Both the position numbers and the translations under genes were made by a program. Of a DNA stretch of 64,000 nt, positions 56,541 through 64,000 are shown piece after piece; position 1 is the first letter of the stretch, and each line of letters starts with the position of its first letter. The notes below the pieces were generated by a model. It was not told the origin of the DNA. It made no database searches and saw nothing but the letters and a program-made list of their open reading frames with translations. The stretch comes from Symbiodolus clandestinus (GTDB lineage Bacteria > Pseudomonadota > Gammaproteobacteria > Enterobacterales > G038960095), in contig CP152425.1 of the NCBI GenBank assembly GCA_038960095.1, positions 682,001-746,000 of the forward strand, given 5' to 3'.

Positions 56541-57525
56541 ATAGCTTACTCTCAATTTTTTTATTATTACGTTGGTCAACAAAGGCCCTGCGATAATGCT
56601 GACAATAGCGCAGACAAACATAGGCTACCATGAGGGTAGCAATCAATAACTCTACTTTAGCCATTCGAATAAGCAGACGGTGTTCGGTAGCACTGACAGA
56701 ATAGCACGATAGTTGTTGTCCCAATTGAAACAGGGCTGTGGCACCAATAACCATTGGAAAAGTAAAAGCCGCATAGGATGGGGTAAAGGGTAAACGCAGT
56801 AAGTGGTAAAAACTGCAATAAACTATCACGGTCATCAACACAGCAATCCCCGATAGCAATGCTACCAAAAGCAACGATGGTGATGCCACAATCGTTAAAT
56901 AGCCAGCTAAAGAGAGGCTAGCCGGTGCTGCTAGTATTGCCAGTGTTGGTTTAGCATTATCAGGAATTTCTGAGAAAAATAGTAGGCGATAGCACAGGAT
57001 TGGCAATAGGGTTAAGTAGCTAGCGATCCCAAATTTAAGGAGCATAAGGGTTAAATAGAGGAAACGGTCGTTTGGCATTGTTAGTACGGACACAATAATG
57101 CCTACTGGTGGAACAAACCAACTGGGGACCATCATGGATATAGAAAAATCTTGAACCCGATAGGCGATAAACCCCAGTAGTAAACTGATATGCACAACGA
57201 CAGCCGACAACCATAAATGGGATGCTATTAAAGGATAGATATGGCCAAAAGCTTTTGAAATCACCATTACTGCCATGGTCCCGGTGGGTAGAATACTGCC
57301 AGCAACGGGATGTTTTAACTCCTGCAGTAGCAATTTAGGATAACAGATAAATTTAGCCAATACTGCTATCAGCAGTAGGCTGGCTAAGCCAGCACTCAGA
57401 GATGATCCATAGCCTTGTAGCGGGAGTGCACGTTCTAAACAGCTTCCCAAACTGGCAATGGCGAGTGCCAAACTGGCAAGAGGCGTTGGTACATTCCATA
57501 AGCAAAGGAGTAGTGTCGAGGACAT
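56515..57525 (-). CDS. TDT family transporter (TehA/SLAC1-like anion channel fold)
   Basis: 336 residues with ~10 hydrophobic helices. It begins near VPTPLASLALAIASLGSCLE (the P-x-G/A-F-like TM1 entry of TehA) and contains HPVAGSILPTGTMAVMV, WFVPPVGIIVSVLTM and FTPSYAAFTFPMVIGATALF, the proline/phenylalanine-rich helices lining the pore in TehA. Family members carry anions, dicarboxylates or sulfite; substrate cannot be told here. Overlaps trmA. Confidence 0.82.
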   Translation of the reverse strand: MSSTLLLCLWNVPTPLASLALAIASLGSCLERALPLQGYGSSLSAGLASLLLIAVLAKFICYPKLLLQELKHPVAGSILPTGTMAVMVISKAFGHIYPLIASHLWLSAVVVHISLLLGFIAYRVQDFSISMMVPSWFVPPVGIIVSVLTMPNDRFLYLTLMLLKFGIASYLTLLPILCYRLLFFSEIPDNAKPTLAILAAPASLSLAGYLTIVASPSLLLVALLSGIAVLMTVIVYCSFYHLLRLPFTPSYAAFTFPMVIGATALFQLGQQLSCYSVSATEHRLLIRMAKVELLIATLMVAYVCLRYCQHYRRAFVDQRNNKKIESKLYDPTDPAD

Positions 57526-57604
57526 TATAGCAGCCTCGCAAGGCGATCATTGATGGCTAACTATAGCCAACTCTACCTAAATAGGCTATCGCTTAAAAGC
57601 CAAA

Positions 57605-59005
57605 CTAGTGAGTCAGTGATCGCTGCCAAGTGGTTTCCTGGGATCCATCCTGTAAGGTGATTCCTAAAGCGGTTAGCTGTTGCCTAATGTGATCAGCGGC
57701 AGCCCAGTCTTGTTGTTGGCGTGCTTGTTGCCGTTGGCGGATCAGCTGTTCAATGTGTGCTAATTGCTCGTCTGATAAACTCTTTTTCCCTTGTAAAAAA
57801 TCGTTAGTAGGCTGCTGAAGTAGCCCTAAAATGCCGCCCAGGTGGCGTAATGTGCTGGCTAATCGTTGCGCCTGCTGTCGATCACGGCCTTTCTCTCGCT
57901 GAATAGCATGCGCCAAATCAAATAGCACTGCATAGGCTTGCGGCACATTAAAATCGTCGGACATCGCTTGGCAGAAGGTTTGTTGCCAGTGAGGATCCTC
58001 AGCATGAAGTGTGTCAGGGGTGGGATCACCCTCTCGAAGTGCTGTGTAGAGCCGTTCAATAGCCGCTTGCGCTTGCTGCAAATGCTCATCACTATAGGGT
58101 AGAGGGCTTCGGTAATGTGATGATAAAAGAAAATAGCGTACGGTTTCGGCATTATACTGCGAGAGTATCTGACGAATGGTTAAAAAATTGCCCAAGGATT
58201 TTGCCATCTTGCTCTGATTGACCATTACCATACCGCTATGCATCCAGTAGTTGACGTAGGGCTTTGCAGTCGCACAGCAGGATTGCGCAATCTCATTCTC
58301 ATGATGTGGAAACAGTAGATCAGCACCGCCGCCATGGATATCAAAGGGTTGACCCAAGTAGTGACTGTTCATGGCAGAGCACTCAATGTGCCAGCCAGGC
58401 CGCCCTCGTCCCCAAGGGGAATCCCAGGCAGGCTCGTCGGGTTTGGCGCGCTTCCACAACACAAAATCTAGGGGGTGCTGTTTATCTGCCGTATTCTCGA
58501 CACGAGCGCCTATTTGGAGTTGCTCCAATGGTTGCTGTGAGAGTTGTCCATATTGAGGGTAATGGTTGACAGCAAAACGTACATCACCATCATTGGCAAT
58601 ATAGGCATGGTGACTTGTCATTAGCTGCTCAATGAGCGCAATCATCTGGGGAAGATGGTCGGTTGCGCGAGGCTCTTGATCAGGGGTTAGCAGCTGTAAG
58701 GCATTGAAATCTTGCTGCATCTCAGCAACCATTCGTTGTGTTAACGATTGGTAAGTTTCTCCTAGTGTAGCGGCACGCTGGATAATTTTATCGTCAATAT
58801 CGGTAACATTACGGATATAGGTCACCGAATACCCTAAGTAGCGTAAATAGCGGACCACCATATCGAAGTTGACAAAGGTACGGGCATGACCAATATGACA
58901 CAGATCGTAAACGGTGACGCCACAGACATAAAGGCCGATTTTCTGGTGATGGATCGGCGTAAAAAGCTCTTTTTGACGCGTAAGGCTGTTGTAGAGAGTG
59001 AACAT
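57605..59005 (-). CDS. cysS: Cysteinyl-tRNA synthetase
   Basis: Class I synthetase, 466 residues (E. coli 461). GLYVCGVTVYDLCHIGHART with HIGH signature and zinc Cys (~res 24-45), TDIDDKII, WHIECSAM (zinc Cys/catalytic region, ~205), DIHGGGADLLFPHHENEIAQ (~225, zinc His) and KMSKS as KMAKSLGNF (~267-275). The C-terminal DALR and anticodon-binding domain is complete to the end QDGSQETTWQ. Stands alone; start near GTTCAC reading MFTLYNSLTRQKELF. Confidence 0.96.
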   Translation of the reverse strand: MFTLYNSLTRQKELFTPIHHQKIGLYVCGVTVYDLCHIGHARTFVNFDMVVRYLRYLGYSVTYIRNVTDIDDKIIQRAATLGETYQSLTQRMVAEMQQDFNALQLLTPDQEPRATDHLPQMIALIEQLMTSHHAYIANDGDVRFAVNHYPQYGQLSQQPLEQLQIGARVENTADKQHPLDFVLWKRAKPDEPAWDSPWGRGRPGWHIECSAMNSHYLGQPFDIHGGGADLLFPHHENEIAQSCCATAKPYVNYWMHSGMVMVNQSKMAKSLGNFLTIRQILSQYNAETVRYFLLSSHYRSPLPYSDEHLQQAQAAIERLYTALREGDPTPDTLHAEDPHWQQTFCQAMSDDFNVPQAYAVLFDLAHAIQREKGRDRQQAQRLASTLRHLGGILGLLQQPTNDFLQGKKSLSDEQLAHIEQLIRQRQQARQQQDWAAADHIRQQLTALGITLQDGSQETTWQRSLTH

Positions 59006-59348
59006 AGTAACCTTTTCATTAGGTTAAGTTGAAAGTTGGTTGAACTCTCTTGAAATGAATAGTTTACCAAGGTAGGGCACTCCGAGAAGGACTTTGATCA
59101 TCCTCTAGGGTATCAACCATCTTTTGATGGTAGCATGAGTGGCAGTCAGTGGGAATAGGAACACTCTGCGTCGACCAGCAAGCTATACTATTAGAGAAGT
59201 TACTGAGTTCGATGGACAGAGATAATTAAACCTGATTATAATTAGCAGTTGAGCTACTGTTAACCAGCCAACGGGCGCTAAAAGTTTCTGTGTATCATAA
59301 CTATTAATGGGACGCCTACACCGACTTTTGGGCTAAGTAGTAGCATTT
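59006..59348. other. Divergent intergenic region between cysS and mlaA
   Basis: About 340 bp with no gene I can support. It must carry the cysS and mlaA promoters. No clear terminator, riboswitch or tRNA structure was seen on inspection. Confidence 0.35.
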
Positions 59349-60179
59349 GTGATCATTCGAAATCAACGATTAAAAAATTCTTTAGCCAGCGTAGTTGTTC
59401 TACTCCTGGCAAGCTGCGCCAGCCGATCAGCGAATACTCCGCATAACCAGGCATTGCATGGTGATATATTAGCCCGTACAAAGGCTTTGGCGCCAGATAA
59501 TCCTAGCTACCGGGATCCATTAGAGCCGATCAATCGGTCAATCTGGCGCTTTAATTACGAATTTTTAGATCCAATGTTTTTGCGCCCGATGGCAATTGCC
59601 TGGCGTGGCTGTGTTCCTCAGCCGATGCGCCAAGGGATTAGCGATGCTCTCAGTAATATCGATGAGTTACCCTGTGCTATTAACTACCTGTTGATTGGTA
59701 ATTTCTCTCAAGCATTAAAGCAGGTTGCCCGTTTTTTGATTAATACAACGGCTGGGGTTGGTGGGTTGTTTGATGTGGCGCTTCAAGCCGGTTTGCCTAA
59801 GCGAGCGTATTATTCATTTGGCCATGTTTTGGGTTACTATCAGGTCAGTACAGGTCCCTATTTGGTACTGCCTGTCTATGGCCCTTCGACACCTCGGCAG
59901 TTAATAGGAATCGTTCCAGAGCAGCTGTACTATTTTCCGCTAACTTGGTTAACATTCTGGAGTAGATTAGGCAAAGGATTTTTGCAGGGGTTGGAAAATC
60001 GTTCTCAATTCCTAGACTATGAAGCAGTATTACGGCAATCACACGATAGCTATCTCACAGTACGCTCGGCTTATCTGCAACGACTTCAATTTGCGCTACA
60101 AGAAAATCAAACACATATCCAGGATTCCCCGCAGGAAGAGCGTTCACTTTCTCCAGAAGCCATCGAACAGCTGGATTAA
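59349..60179 (+). CDS. mlaA: Outer-membrane lipid asymmetry lipoprotein MlaA (VacJ)
   Basis: Removes phospholipids from the outer leaflet of the outer membrane and passes them to MlaC. 276 residues from GTG 59349 (E. coli 251). Lipobox VLLLASCASRS (~res 17-26), then DPLEPINRSIWRFNYEFLDP (~57), PQPMRQGISDALSNIDELPC (~88), FLINTTAGVGGLFDVALQAG (~125), YYSFGHVLGYYQVSTGPYLV (~150) and LPVYGPSTPRQLIG. The C-terminal tail is Q/E-rich and variable. No other mla genes nearby. Confidence 0.94.
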   Translation: MIIRNQRLKNSLASVVVLLLASCASRSANTPHNQALHGDILARTKALAPDNPSYRDPLEPINRSIWRFNYEFLDPMFLRPMAIAWRGCVPQPMRQGISDALSNIDELPCAINYLLIGNFSQALKQVARFLINTTAGVGGLFDVALQAGLPKRAYYSFGHVLGYYQVSTGPYLVLPVYGPSTPRQLIGIVPEQLYYFPLTWLTFWSRLGKGFLQGLENRSQFLDYEAVLRQSHDSYLTVRSAYLQRLQFALQENQTHIQDSPQEERSLSPEAIEQLD

Positions 60180-60313
60180 TGGTAGCGCCCTAAAGTGATT
60201 GCTGCTTTTTACCTTGATCCGTGCTGCGCTATATAGAAGCGAAATTAAGCATTAGTGCAGGCAGGATAGCTCTTCATCGGAGGAGGTGCGTCACCTGTTT
60301 AATCGACTTTAGA

Positions 60314-60487
60314 TCAATTCCCGTGGCTAGTAAATTTTTTGGCGATTTCAAAAGCTTTAACATGCCCGCCTTGCTTTAAGCCCTGCTGTAGCCCTTCTTG
60401 CTTGGATTGTTGAGCAAAGGAAGGGAACAAGACCCTCTGGTTTTGGTGCTCTGGCCGCAGATTCCACCATAAACTGGAAAGACTCAT
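60314..60487 (-). pseudogene. Rpn-like PD-(D/E)XK transposase-associated protein, C-terminal relic
   Basis: The end of the frame reads QQSKQEGLQQGLKQGGHVKA followed by FEIAKKF, the repetitive EGLQQGxxxG tail of Rpn/recombination-promoting nuclease family proteins, with the nuclease domain missing. The sequence before codon ~20 is unrelated and belongs to the adjacent intron-like RNA segment. Confidence 0.5.
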
Positions 60488-60533
60488 AACGTTACCAACT
60501 TGTATAAAAAATAGTCTTAGCGTGGGATATTTT

Positions 60534-60800
60534 GTGTGCCGTGGAAAGGCACGATCTTTCAGCGGGTGCGAATCCCGCCTGGTAACTTTCGTTCCAGCCA
60601 GTAGCAACCAGGGCAGTCGTGATGGTAACAAAGCGGCTGAAGCCTCTGGTGTAAAGGGTCATTTAGTGATTTAGCGAGTATGCAGGCCGTAACGTGAGTG
60701 AACGCTGAGCAGGCCTCGAAAAACGCAATGTGGAGGCTGACCTGCCGAATTTTCGGGGAAAGCTGTTAATTATGGGGGAAGTGAACGGAAAGTGCACCCT
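60534..60800 (+). ncRNA. Probable group II intron 5' fragment (domain I), no maturase
   Basis: Begins GTGTGCC, as group II introns begin GTGYG, followed by a structured region: GCGGGTGCGAATCCCGCC (hairpin), GGTAACTTTCGTTCC, AGTCGTGATGGTAACAAAGC, GAGTATGCAGGCCGTAACGT, GAACGCTGAGCAGGCCTCGA and AACGCAATGTGGAGGCTGAC. This ordering resembles domain I of bacterial group IIB introns. No reverse-transcriptase ORF and no domain V/VI follow; the next sequence is an IS4-type relic. Assigned from memory of conserved blocks. Confidence 0.55.
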
Positions 60801-60811
60801 TTCAGCAGGTA

Positions 60812-60952
60812 TTACTTAAACTGGCAAAATTAGGCGGCTACTTAGCACGTTCAGGCGATCCTCCCCCTGGAAACACTGTGATATGGCGGAGAATCCGTCG
60901 TCTAGCGGATATCCAGCTCGGTTACGAACTCGCTCGTGAGAGATGTGGGTAA
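60812..60952 (+). pseudogene. IS4/Tn5-type transposase C-terminal relic
   Basis: 47 codons reading LLKLAKLGGYLARSGDPPPG, then TVIWRRIRRLADIQLGYELA and a stop: the Tn5-type dimerisation tail (LARxxDPPPGNxVxWRGxRRLxDI). Catalytic domain absent. Confidence 0.75.
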
Positions 60953-61035
60953 TTGCAAGGTCAAGTGGGACGCTTACGTTTAATCTACTCAACAAGCTTT
61001 AAGCCCAAGACTTATCACAAACTCACCGGTGACAT

Positions 61036-62818
61036 TCCCAATGATCAGATACTGTTGGCGAATTATTAAGTAACCTCTCAAGTTGCTACTGCCAACTGAG
61101 CAAAACGAGATATTCGTTTTACCTCACGAGGCTGTTGATGTAACCACGCTATGAGCCGTTGGATATTGATAGCAGCAGCTGTAGCAAGATTCTGCAGCTG
61201 CGTCTTTACTAAACCACGGTAGCGCGCCTGACGTAAACCGAAAGCACGGATACCTTGCGATAAAGTCCCCTCAATACCCCAACGTCGTGCATAAGTGCGA
61301 CGCCATTCACGGCTGTCCGAGAGTTGACGGGCTATCTGTAGTGTTTCATGCTGTATTTGAGGGAGCAGGCGTAACCTGCGAGCGGTTTCCTTAGCTTGAG
61401 TACAGCGGCGCCGTTCTTTACAAACAGCGCAGGCTGTTTTAGAAAATGAAACTTTGTGATAGAGCTTACCCTTAATAAAGCGATCGTTCCAACTGATTGA
61501 TTTTAACCCTTGAGGACAGTGAACCGTTCGTTGTTGCCAATTAATTAAGAATTGTTCTCGAGTATAAGCCCCTTTAACCTGTTTCTGCCAACTGGTATTA
61601 CCTCGAGGGGGGCCAACTAAAGCAATACCATAATTTATTTTACTGTTAACCAGAAGTTCCGCTGAAATATAAGCTGAGTCAACAAAGTGCTGGGCTGGCA
61701 ACAGCTCTTTTTCAGCCATAGCTTGATGAATACTCTCGGTACTCTCTATATCATGCCTATTAGCAGGTGTAGTCTTTACATGAGTGATTAAATGTACTGT
61801 TTCATCATCACAACTTTCGCTGAGGTGCACCATATAACCCACCCAATGCTTCCCCCTTTTGCTGCGATAACGTGCATCAAGATCATAAGGGGACACAATT
61901 TCTTCTGTTGCTTGGGTTACTTCTTTATCTGTCTTAAAGCGTATACGAGCTCCTCTCTCACTGTTCGGCACGACCTCATAATGCCTTATGCAAGCAGTTC
62001 TTAAGGCCCGTATACTCATCAACTTCCCCAGTGCTTTAGGAGCAGAGGGCGTGTCAATCCATGCAAGTAATCTAAAACCATCTTCACCCATCATTTGTGC
62101 ATACTGGCTGCGTGCTTTTTCACTGCGCGGTAGTCGGCTATCCTCTATCCGTTTGGTATAATGGTCATACCAACTAGGCAGTGATACGCTTTTAAGCCAC
62201 TGGGGCTCTTTTTTAGAGATTTCATTAAGAGCTGCTCTTAAGGTCTCTCCAATCAACTCCAACCGCTTTAATTCACGAACAGCCATTAAAACATGCGTCG
62301 AGTCAGTTCGCTGTTGTCCCCTAGCCTTTATTAATCCATGAGTACGACATTTATCCAACAGCAATTCTAAAAGTTGCTGTTCAGCGCTTCCTACAATCAG
62401 GCGCATGCGAAATTCACAAAGTACTGAAAAATTAAAACCGGGGTCAGAAAGCTCAAGCCCTAATAAATATTTCCAATCAATCCTGGCTCGTACTGCCTCA
62501 GCAGCTTGCCTATCCGAAAGGTTCTCGCGAAACTGCATAAGGGTAATCAGTGCTAACCGCCAGGGTGATATCGCAGGCTGGCCACGCTTCGAAAACAGCT
62601 TGACAAAATCTTCATCACTATAAAGGGTACCCAGTTCATCCCGCAATGTTATATAAGGATGACCTTTAGGAAAAGCGGCTCTTGCAACTTCAACCGTCTG
62701 CAGAGGAATCTCTTGGTTCGATGTGGTTTGTAACGACATAATGGATAGCCTCTATGATTACCTCATTAGAACTCTATAGTAAGCCATTTAATTCGCCAAC
62801 AGTATCTGATCAGTTGGG
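61036..62818 (-). mobile_element. IS1182-family insertion sequence, apparently intact
   Basis: 24-bp perfect terminal inverted repeats (61042-61065, beginning TGATCAGATACTGTTGGCGA, and its complement at 62789-62812) flank a single full-length transposase gene on the minus strand. A few further bases (CCCA / TGGGG) extend the repeat imperfectly. I could not identify a target duplication. It is the only complete-looking mobile element in the window. Confidence 0.88.
61078..62739 (-). CDS. IS1182-family DDE transposase
   Basis: 553 residues. N-terminal DUF772 domain (LGTLYSDEDFVKLFSKRGQP, ISPWRLALITLMQFRENLSD, WKYLLGLELSDPGFNFSVL), first DDE Asp in QQRTDSTHVLMAVRELKRLE (~res 142), central VSPYDLDARYRSKRGKHWVG (~275) and HFVDSAYISAELLV (~347, second Asp), Cys-rich segment CAVCKERRRCTQAKET (~435) and C-terminal EGTLSQGIRAFGLRQARYRG with the catalytic Glu (~490). 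No interruption, so it may be active and may have copies elsewhere. Confidence 0.92.
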   Translation of the reverse strand: MSLQTTSNQEIPLQTVEVARAAFPKGHPYITLRDELGTLYSDEDFVKLFSKRGQPAISPWRLALITLMQFRENLSDRQAAEAVRARIDWKYLLGLELSDPGFNFSVLCEFRMRLIVGSAEQQLLELLLDKCRTHGLIKARGQQRTDSTHVLMAVRELKRLELIGETLRAALNEISKKEPQWLKSVSLPSWYDHYTKRIEDSRLPRSEKARSQYAQMMGEDGFRLLAWIDTPSAPKALGKLMSIRALRTACIRHYEVVPNSERGARIRFKTDKEVTQATEEIVSPYDLDARYRSKRGKHWVGYMVHLSESCDDETVHLITHVKTTPANRHDIESTESIHQAMAEKELLPAQHFVDSAYISAELLVNSKINYGIALVGPPRGNTSWQKQVKGAYTREQFLINWQQRTVHCPQGLKSISWNDRFIKGKLYHKVSFSKTACAVCKERRRCTQAKETARRLRLLPQIQHETLQIARQLSDSREWRRTYARRWGIEGTLSQGIRAFGLRQARYRGLVKTQLQNLATAAAINIQRLIAWLHQQPREVKRISRFAQLAVAT

Positions 62819-63004
62819 GATCATTAACCTTTATGGGCTAAGGATCAAGATATAAGACCTACCCCAATTTAGAGGAGTCTGAGGTCCAATGGTACGAAAA
62901 CCTACGCTAAGCTTCAGTAACTTTCACTTCACCCGCCCCTTATCAGTCAGCCCAAATTGGGTGGCATAAGTCCAACCATCGGAAATTCCGTTGCTTTTTG
63001 GAGT

Positions 63005-63529
63005 TCATATTTTTAGATTGAAATAAAATGAATTCAGCACATATTTATCAAAACGAGTAGGTTCAAAGAGTTCTCCGTGCCATTCAAGCATTCGATGATG
63101 TTCTGGATGTTGACTGTTGCTCATTGCCTCTACAAAGTCCGCATATCCTGGTGTGCCACCAACATCTTCAGGGGGAGCGGCATTCTCACCTTTGAGGCAC
63201 ATTATCGATAGGCTTTGATCTGGATCGTAAGGCAGTCGTTTTTCCACCTTGATTGTATGTACCCAATCGTCACCGAAATCGTAAATATACTTGAAGCTAT
63301 CTGTATTATTTAAAGCTTTTGTTAAGATGATTCCTTTTTCCGATCGTATCGGTTCTCCCCCGTTTAGTTCTGGATCGGGGATCCCATAACGCTTATCTCC
63401 AATACTGAATTCATGAAGGTGATAATCTCTCCAGGCGAATGCCAGCTGAATGACCGTATGTAGCTTTCCCAAGGTTGTGGTACTTGGCATCAAAATTCGT
63501 CGCCAGATCATCGGGGATATCCCTTCCAA
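63005..63529 (-). CDS. Plasmid pRiA4b ORF-3 family protein
   Basis: 174 residues with the family signatures SPMIWRRILMPSTTTLGKLH, IQLAFAWRDYHLHEFSIGDK, YIYDFGDDWVHTIKVEKRLP (~84) and CLKGENAAPPEDVGGTPGYA with DFVEAM (~110-132). The function is unknown; members occur on plasmids and near mobile elements. The first codon used is TTG 63529; upstream in-frame codons (KALELLELHIELEG) look like coding family sequence but no start precedes them, and the ATG at about 63607 is in another frame. A small 5' frameshift or truncation is therefore likely. Confidence 0.75.
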   Translation of the reverse strand: MEGISPMIWRRILMPSTTTLGKLHTVIQLAFAWRDYHLHEFSIGDKRYGIPDPELNGGEPIRSEKGIILTKALNNTDSFKYIYDFGDDWVHTIKVEKRLPYDPDQSLSIMCLKGENAAPPEDVGGTPGYADFVEAMSNSQHPEHHRMLEWHGELFEPTRFDKYVLNSFYFNLKI

Positions 63530-64000
63530 TTCAATGTGGAGTTCCAGTAACTCTAAAGCCTTAAATCCTTTTTTATTTTTTGTTTCTCTATAGGAATGAC
63601 GTTATTCATCTGATACTTCACTGGATTAACGCAATAAGTGCAACGTGCGGCTGGTATGATATAAGGTAGATGAGCGACACCAAGCCATCTCCCATGGTGA
63701 TGTCAGGATGGTTAGCAGAGCACAGGCTTCTAAATCTTTCTCTGATAGCGCTCTCGAGTGCCCGTCACAGAATGGCCCACCGGGAAAAAATGAACAGGAA
63801 GTTACGGTTTTGCTCTAGACCTTTGAATTGATTAACCATCCTTAGATAAAATCTCATCATTCTTTCAAAAATGTGATCAATGCTCAAAAATTAATCACGT
63901 TATCTGTCTCAAAAAACGTTCCTTTCCAGATATTTTGACGGCTAACTTATATTAGTTATGTTAAAATCTTTTTAAAAAATAGCTTGCTTATTTTTCTTTT
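63530..64000. other. Window end without recognised gene
   Basis: About 470 bp. The first ~80 bp contain the out-of-frame N-terminal sequence of the preceding gene. The rest becomes very AT-rich toward 64000 and shows no gene, tRNA or clear repeat. Confidence 0.35.

Noticed and set aside
60560..60620. A tRNA-like T-arm (GGTGCGAATCCCGCC) suggesting a tRNA gene
   Set aside because: No acceptor or anticodon stems can be built around it; the surrounding blocks fit a group II intron domain better.

Overview
The window reads as the chromosome of a gammaproteobacterium close to Enterobacterales that is undergoing host-associated genome decay. Gene content and order at several places are E. coli-like: tRNA-Ile/tRNA-Ala/23S/5S, recB-recD, tsaE-amiB, sspA-sspB, lpoA-yraN-diaA-dolP facing rsmI, and rhlB/trxA/rho. 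It also carries a TLC-type ATP/ADP translocase, a family typical of energy-parasitic intracellular bacteria, many broken transposons and several freshly broken core or transport genes. I cannot name the species from the sequence.

Layout. 1-3.6 kb: 3' part of an rRNA operon, ending in a truncated tRNA-Asp whose remnant runs into a YecA-like gene. 3.6-14 kb: yecA-like, recB, recD (no recC here), the nucleotide translocase with a strong terminator, and a long AT-rich protein without recognisable domains. 14-26 kb: conserved housekeeping and envelope genes (tsaE, amiB, a CsgG/DUF4810/DUF799 lipoprotein trio, priA, sspAB, dolP, diaA, yraN, lpoA, rsmI). 25.7-29.8 kb: a peptide-binding protein, a broken IS5-family element and an NhaC-type antiporter. 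29.9-37.3 kb: an accessory island bounded by an imperfect direct repeat of about 45 bp that coincides with the 3' end of an RND pump gene. 37.3-46.7 kb: the RND pump (permease frameshifted near its end), an archaeal/eukaryotic-type prolyl-tRNA synthetase, and a graveyard of IS1, IS110, IS3, IS6 and ISAs1 fragments, a phosphopantetheinyl transferase relic and a toxin-antitoxin relic. 46.8-60.2 kb: rep, two unrecognised proteins beside a duplicated rep tail, a CPBP protease, rhlB (amber-interrupted), trxA, rho, trmA, a TDT transporter, cysS and mlaA. 60.3-64 kb: an Rpn-like relic, a probable group II intron 5' fragment, an IS4/Tn5-type relic, an apparently intact IS1182-family element and a pRiA4b ORF-3-like gene.

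The most interesting part is the island. Its left half (30.5-33.7 kb) is very AT-rich and looks like a self-contained peptide-modification operon: a well-formed promoter overlapped by an 11-bp inverted repeat, a 43-residue peptide gene with a charged C-terminal half, a 13-bp-stem hairpin, two paralogous JmjC/cupin-type Fe(II)/2-oxoglutarate oxygenase genes and a second small acidic/lysine-rich ORF. Its right half (33.8-37.2 kb), with ordinary base composition, encodes an MFS exporter translationally coupled to a methyltransferase and a methyltransferase-like protein fused to a DUF2087-type C-terminal domain. The second ProRS-type gene nearby could be a self-resistance target copy or simply a replacement enzyme. 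That this is a ribosomal natural-product (RiPP-like) system is inference; no product is known to me for this arrangement.
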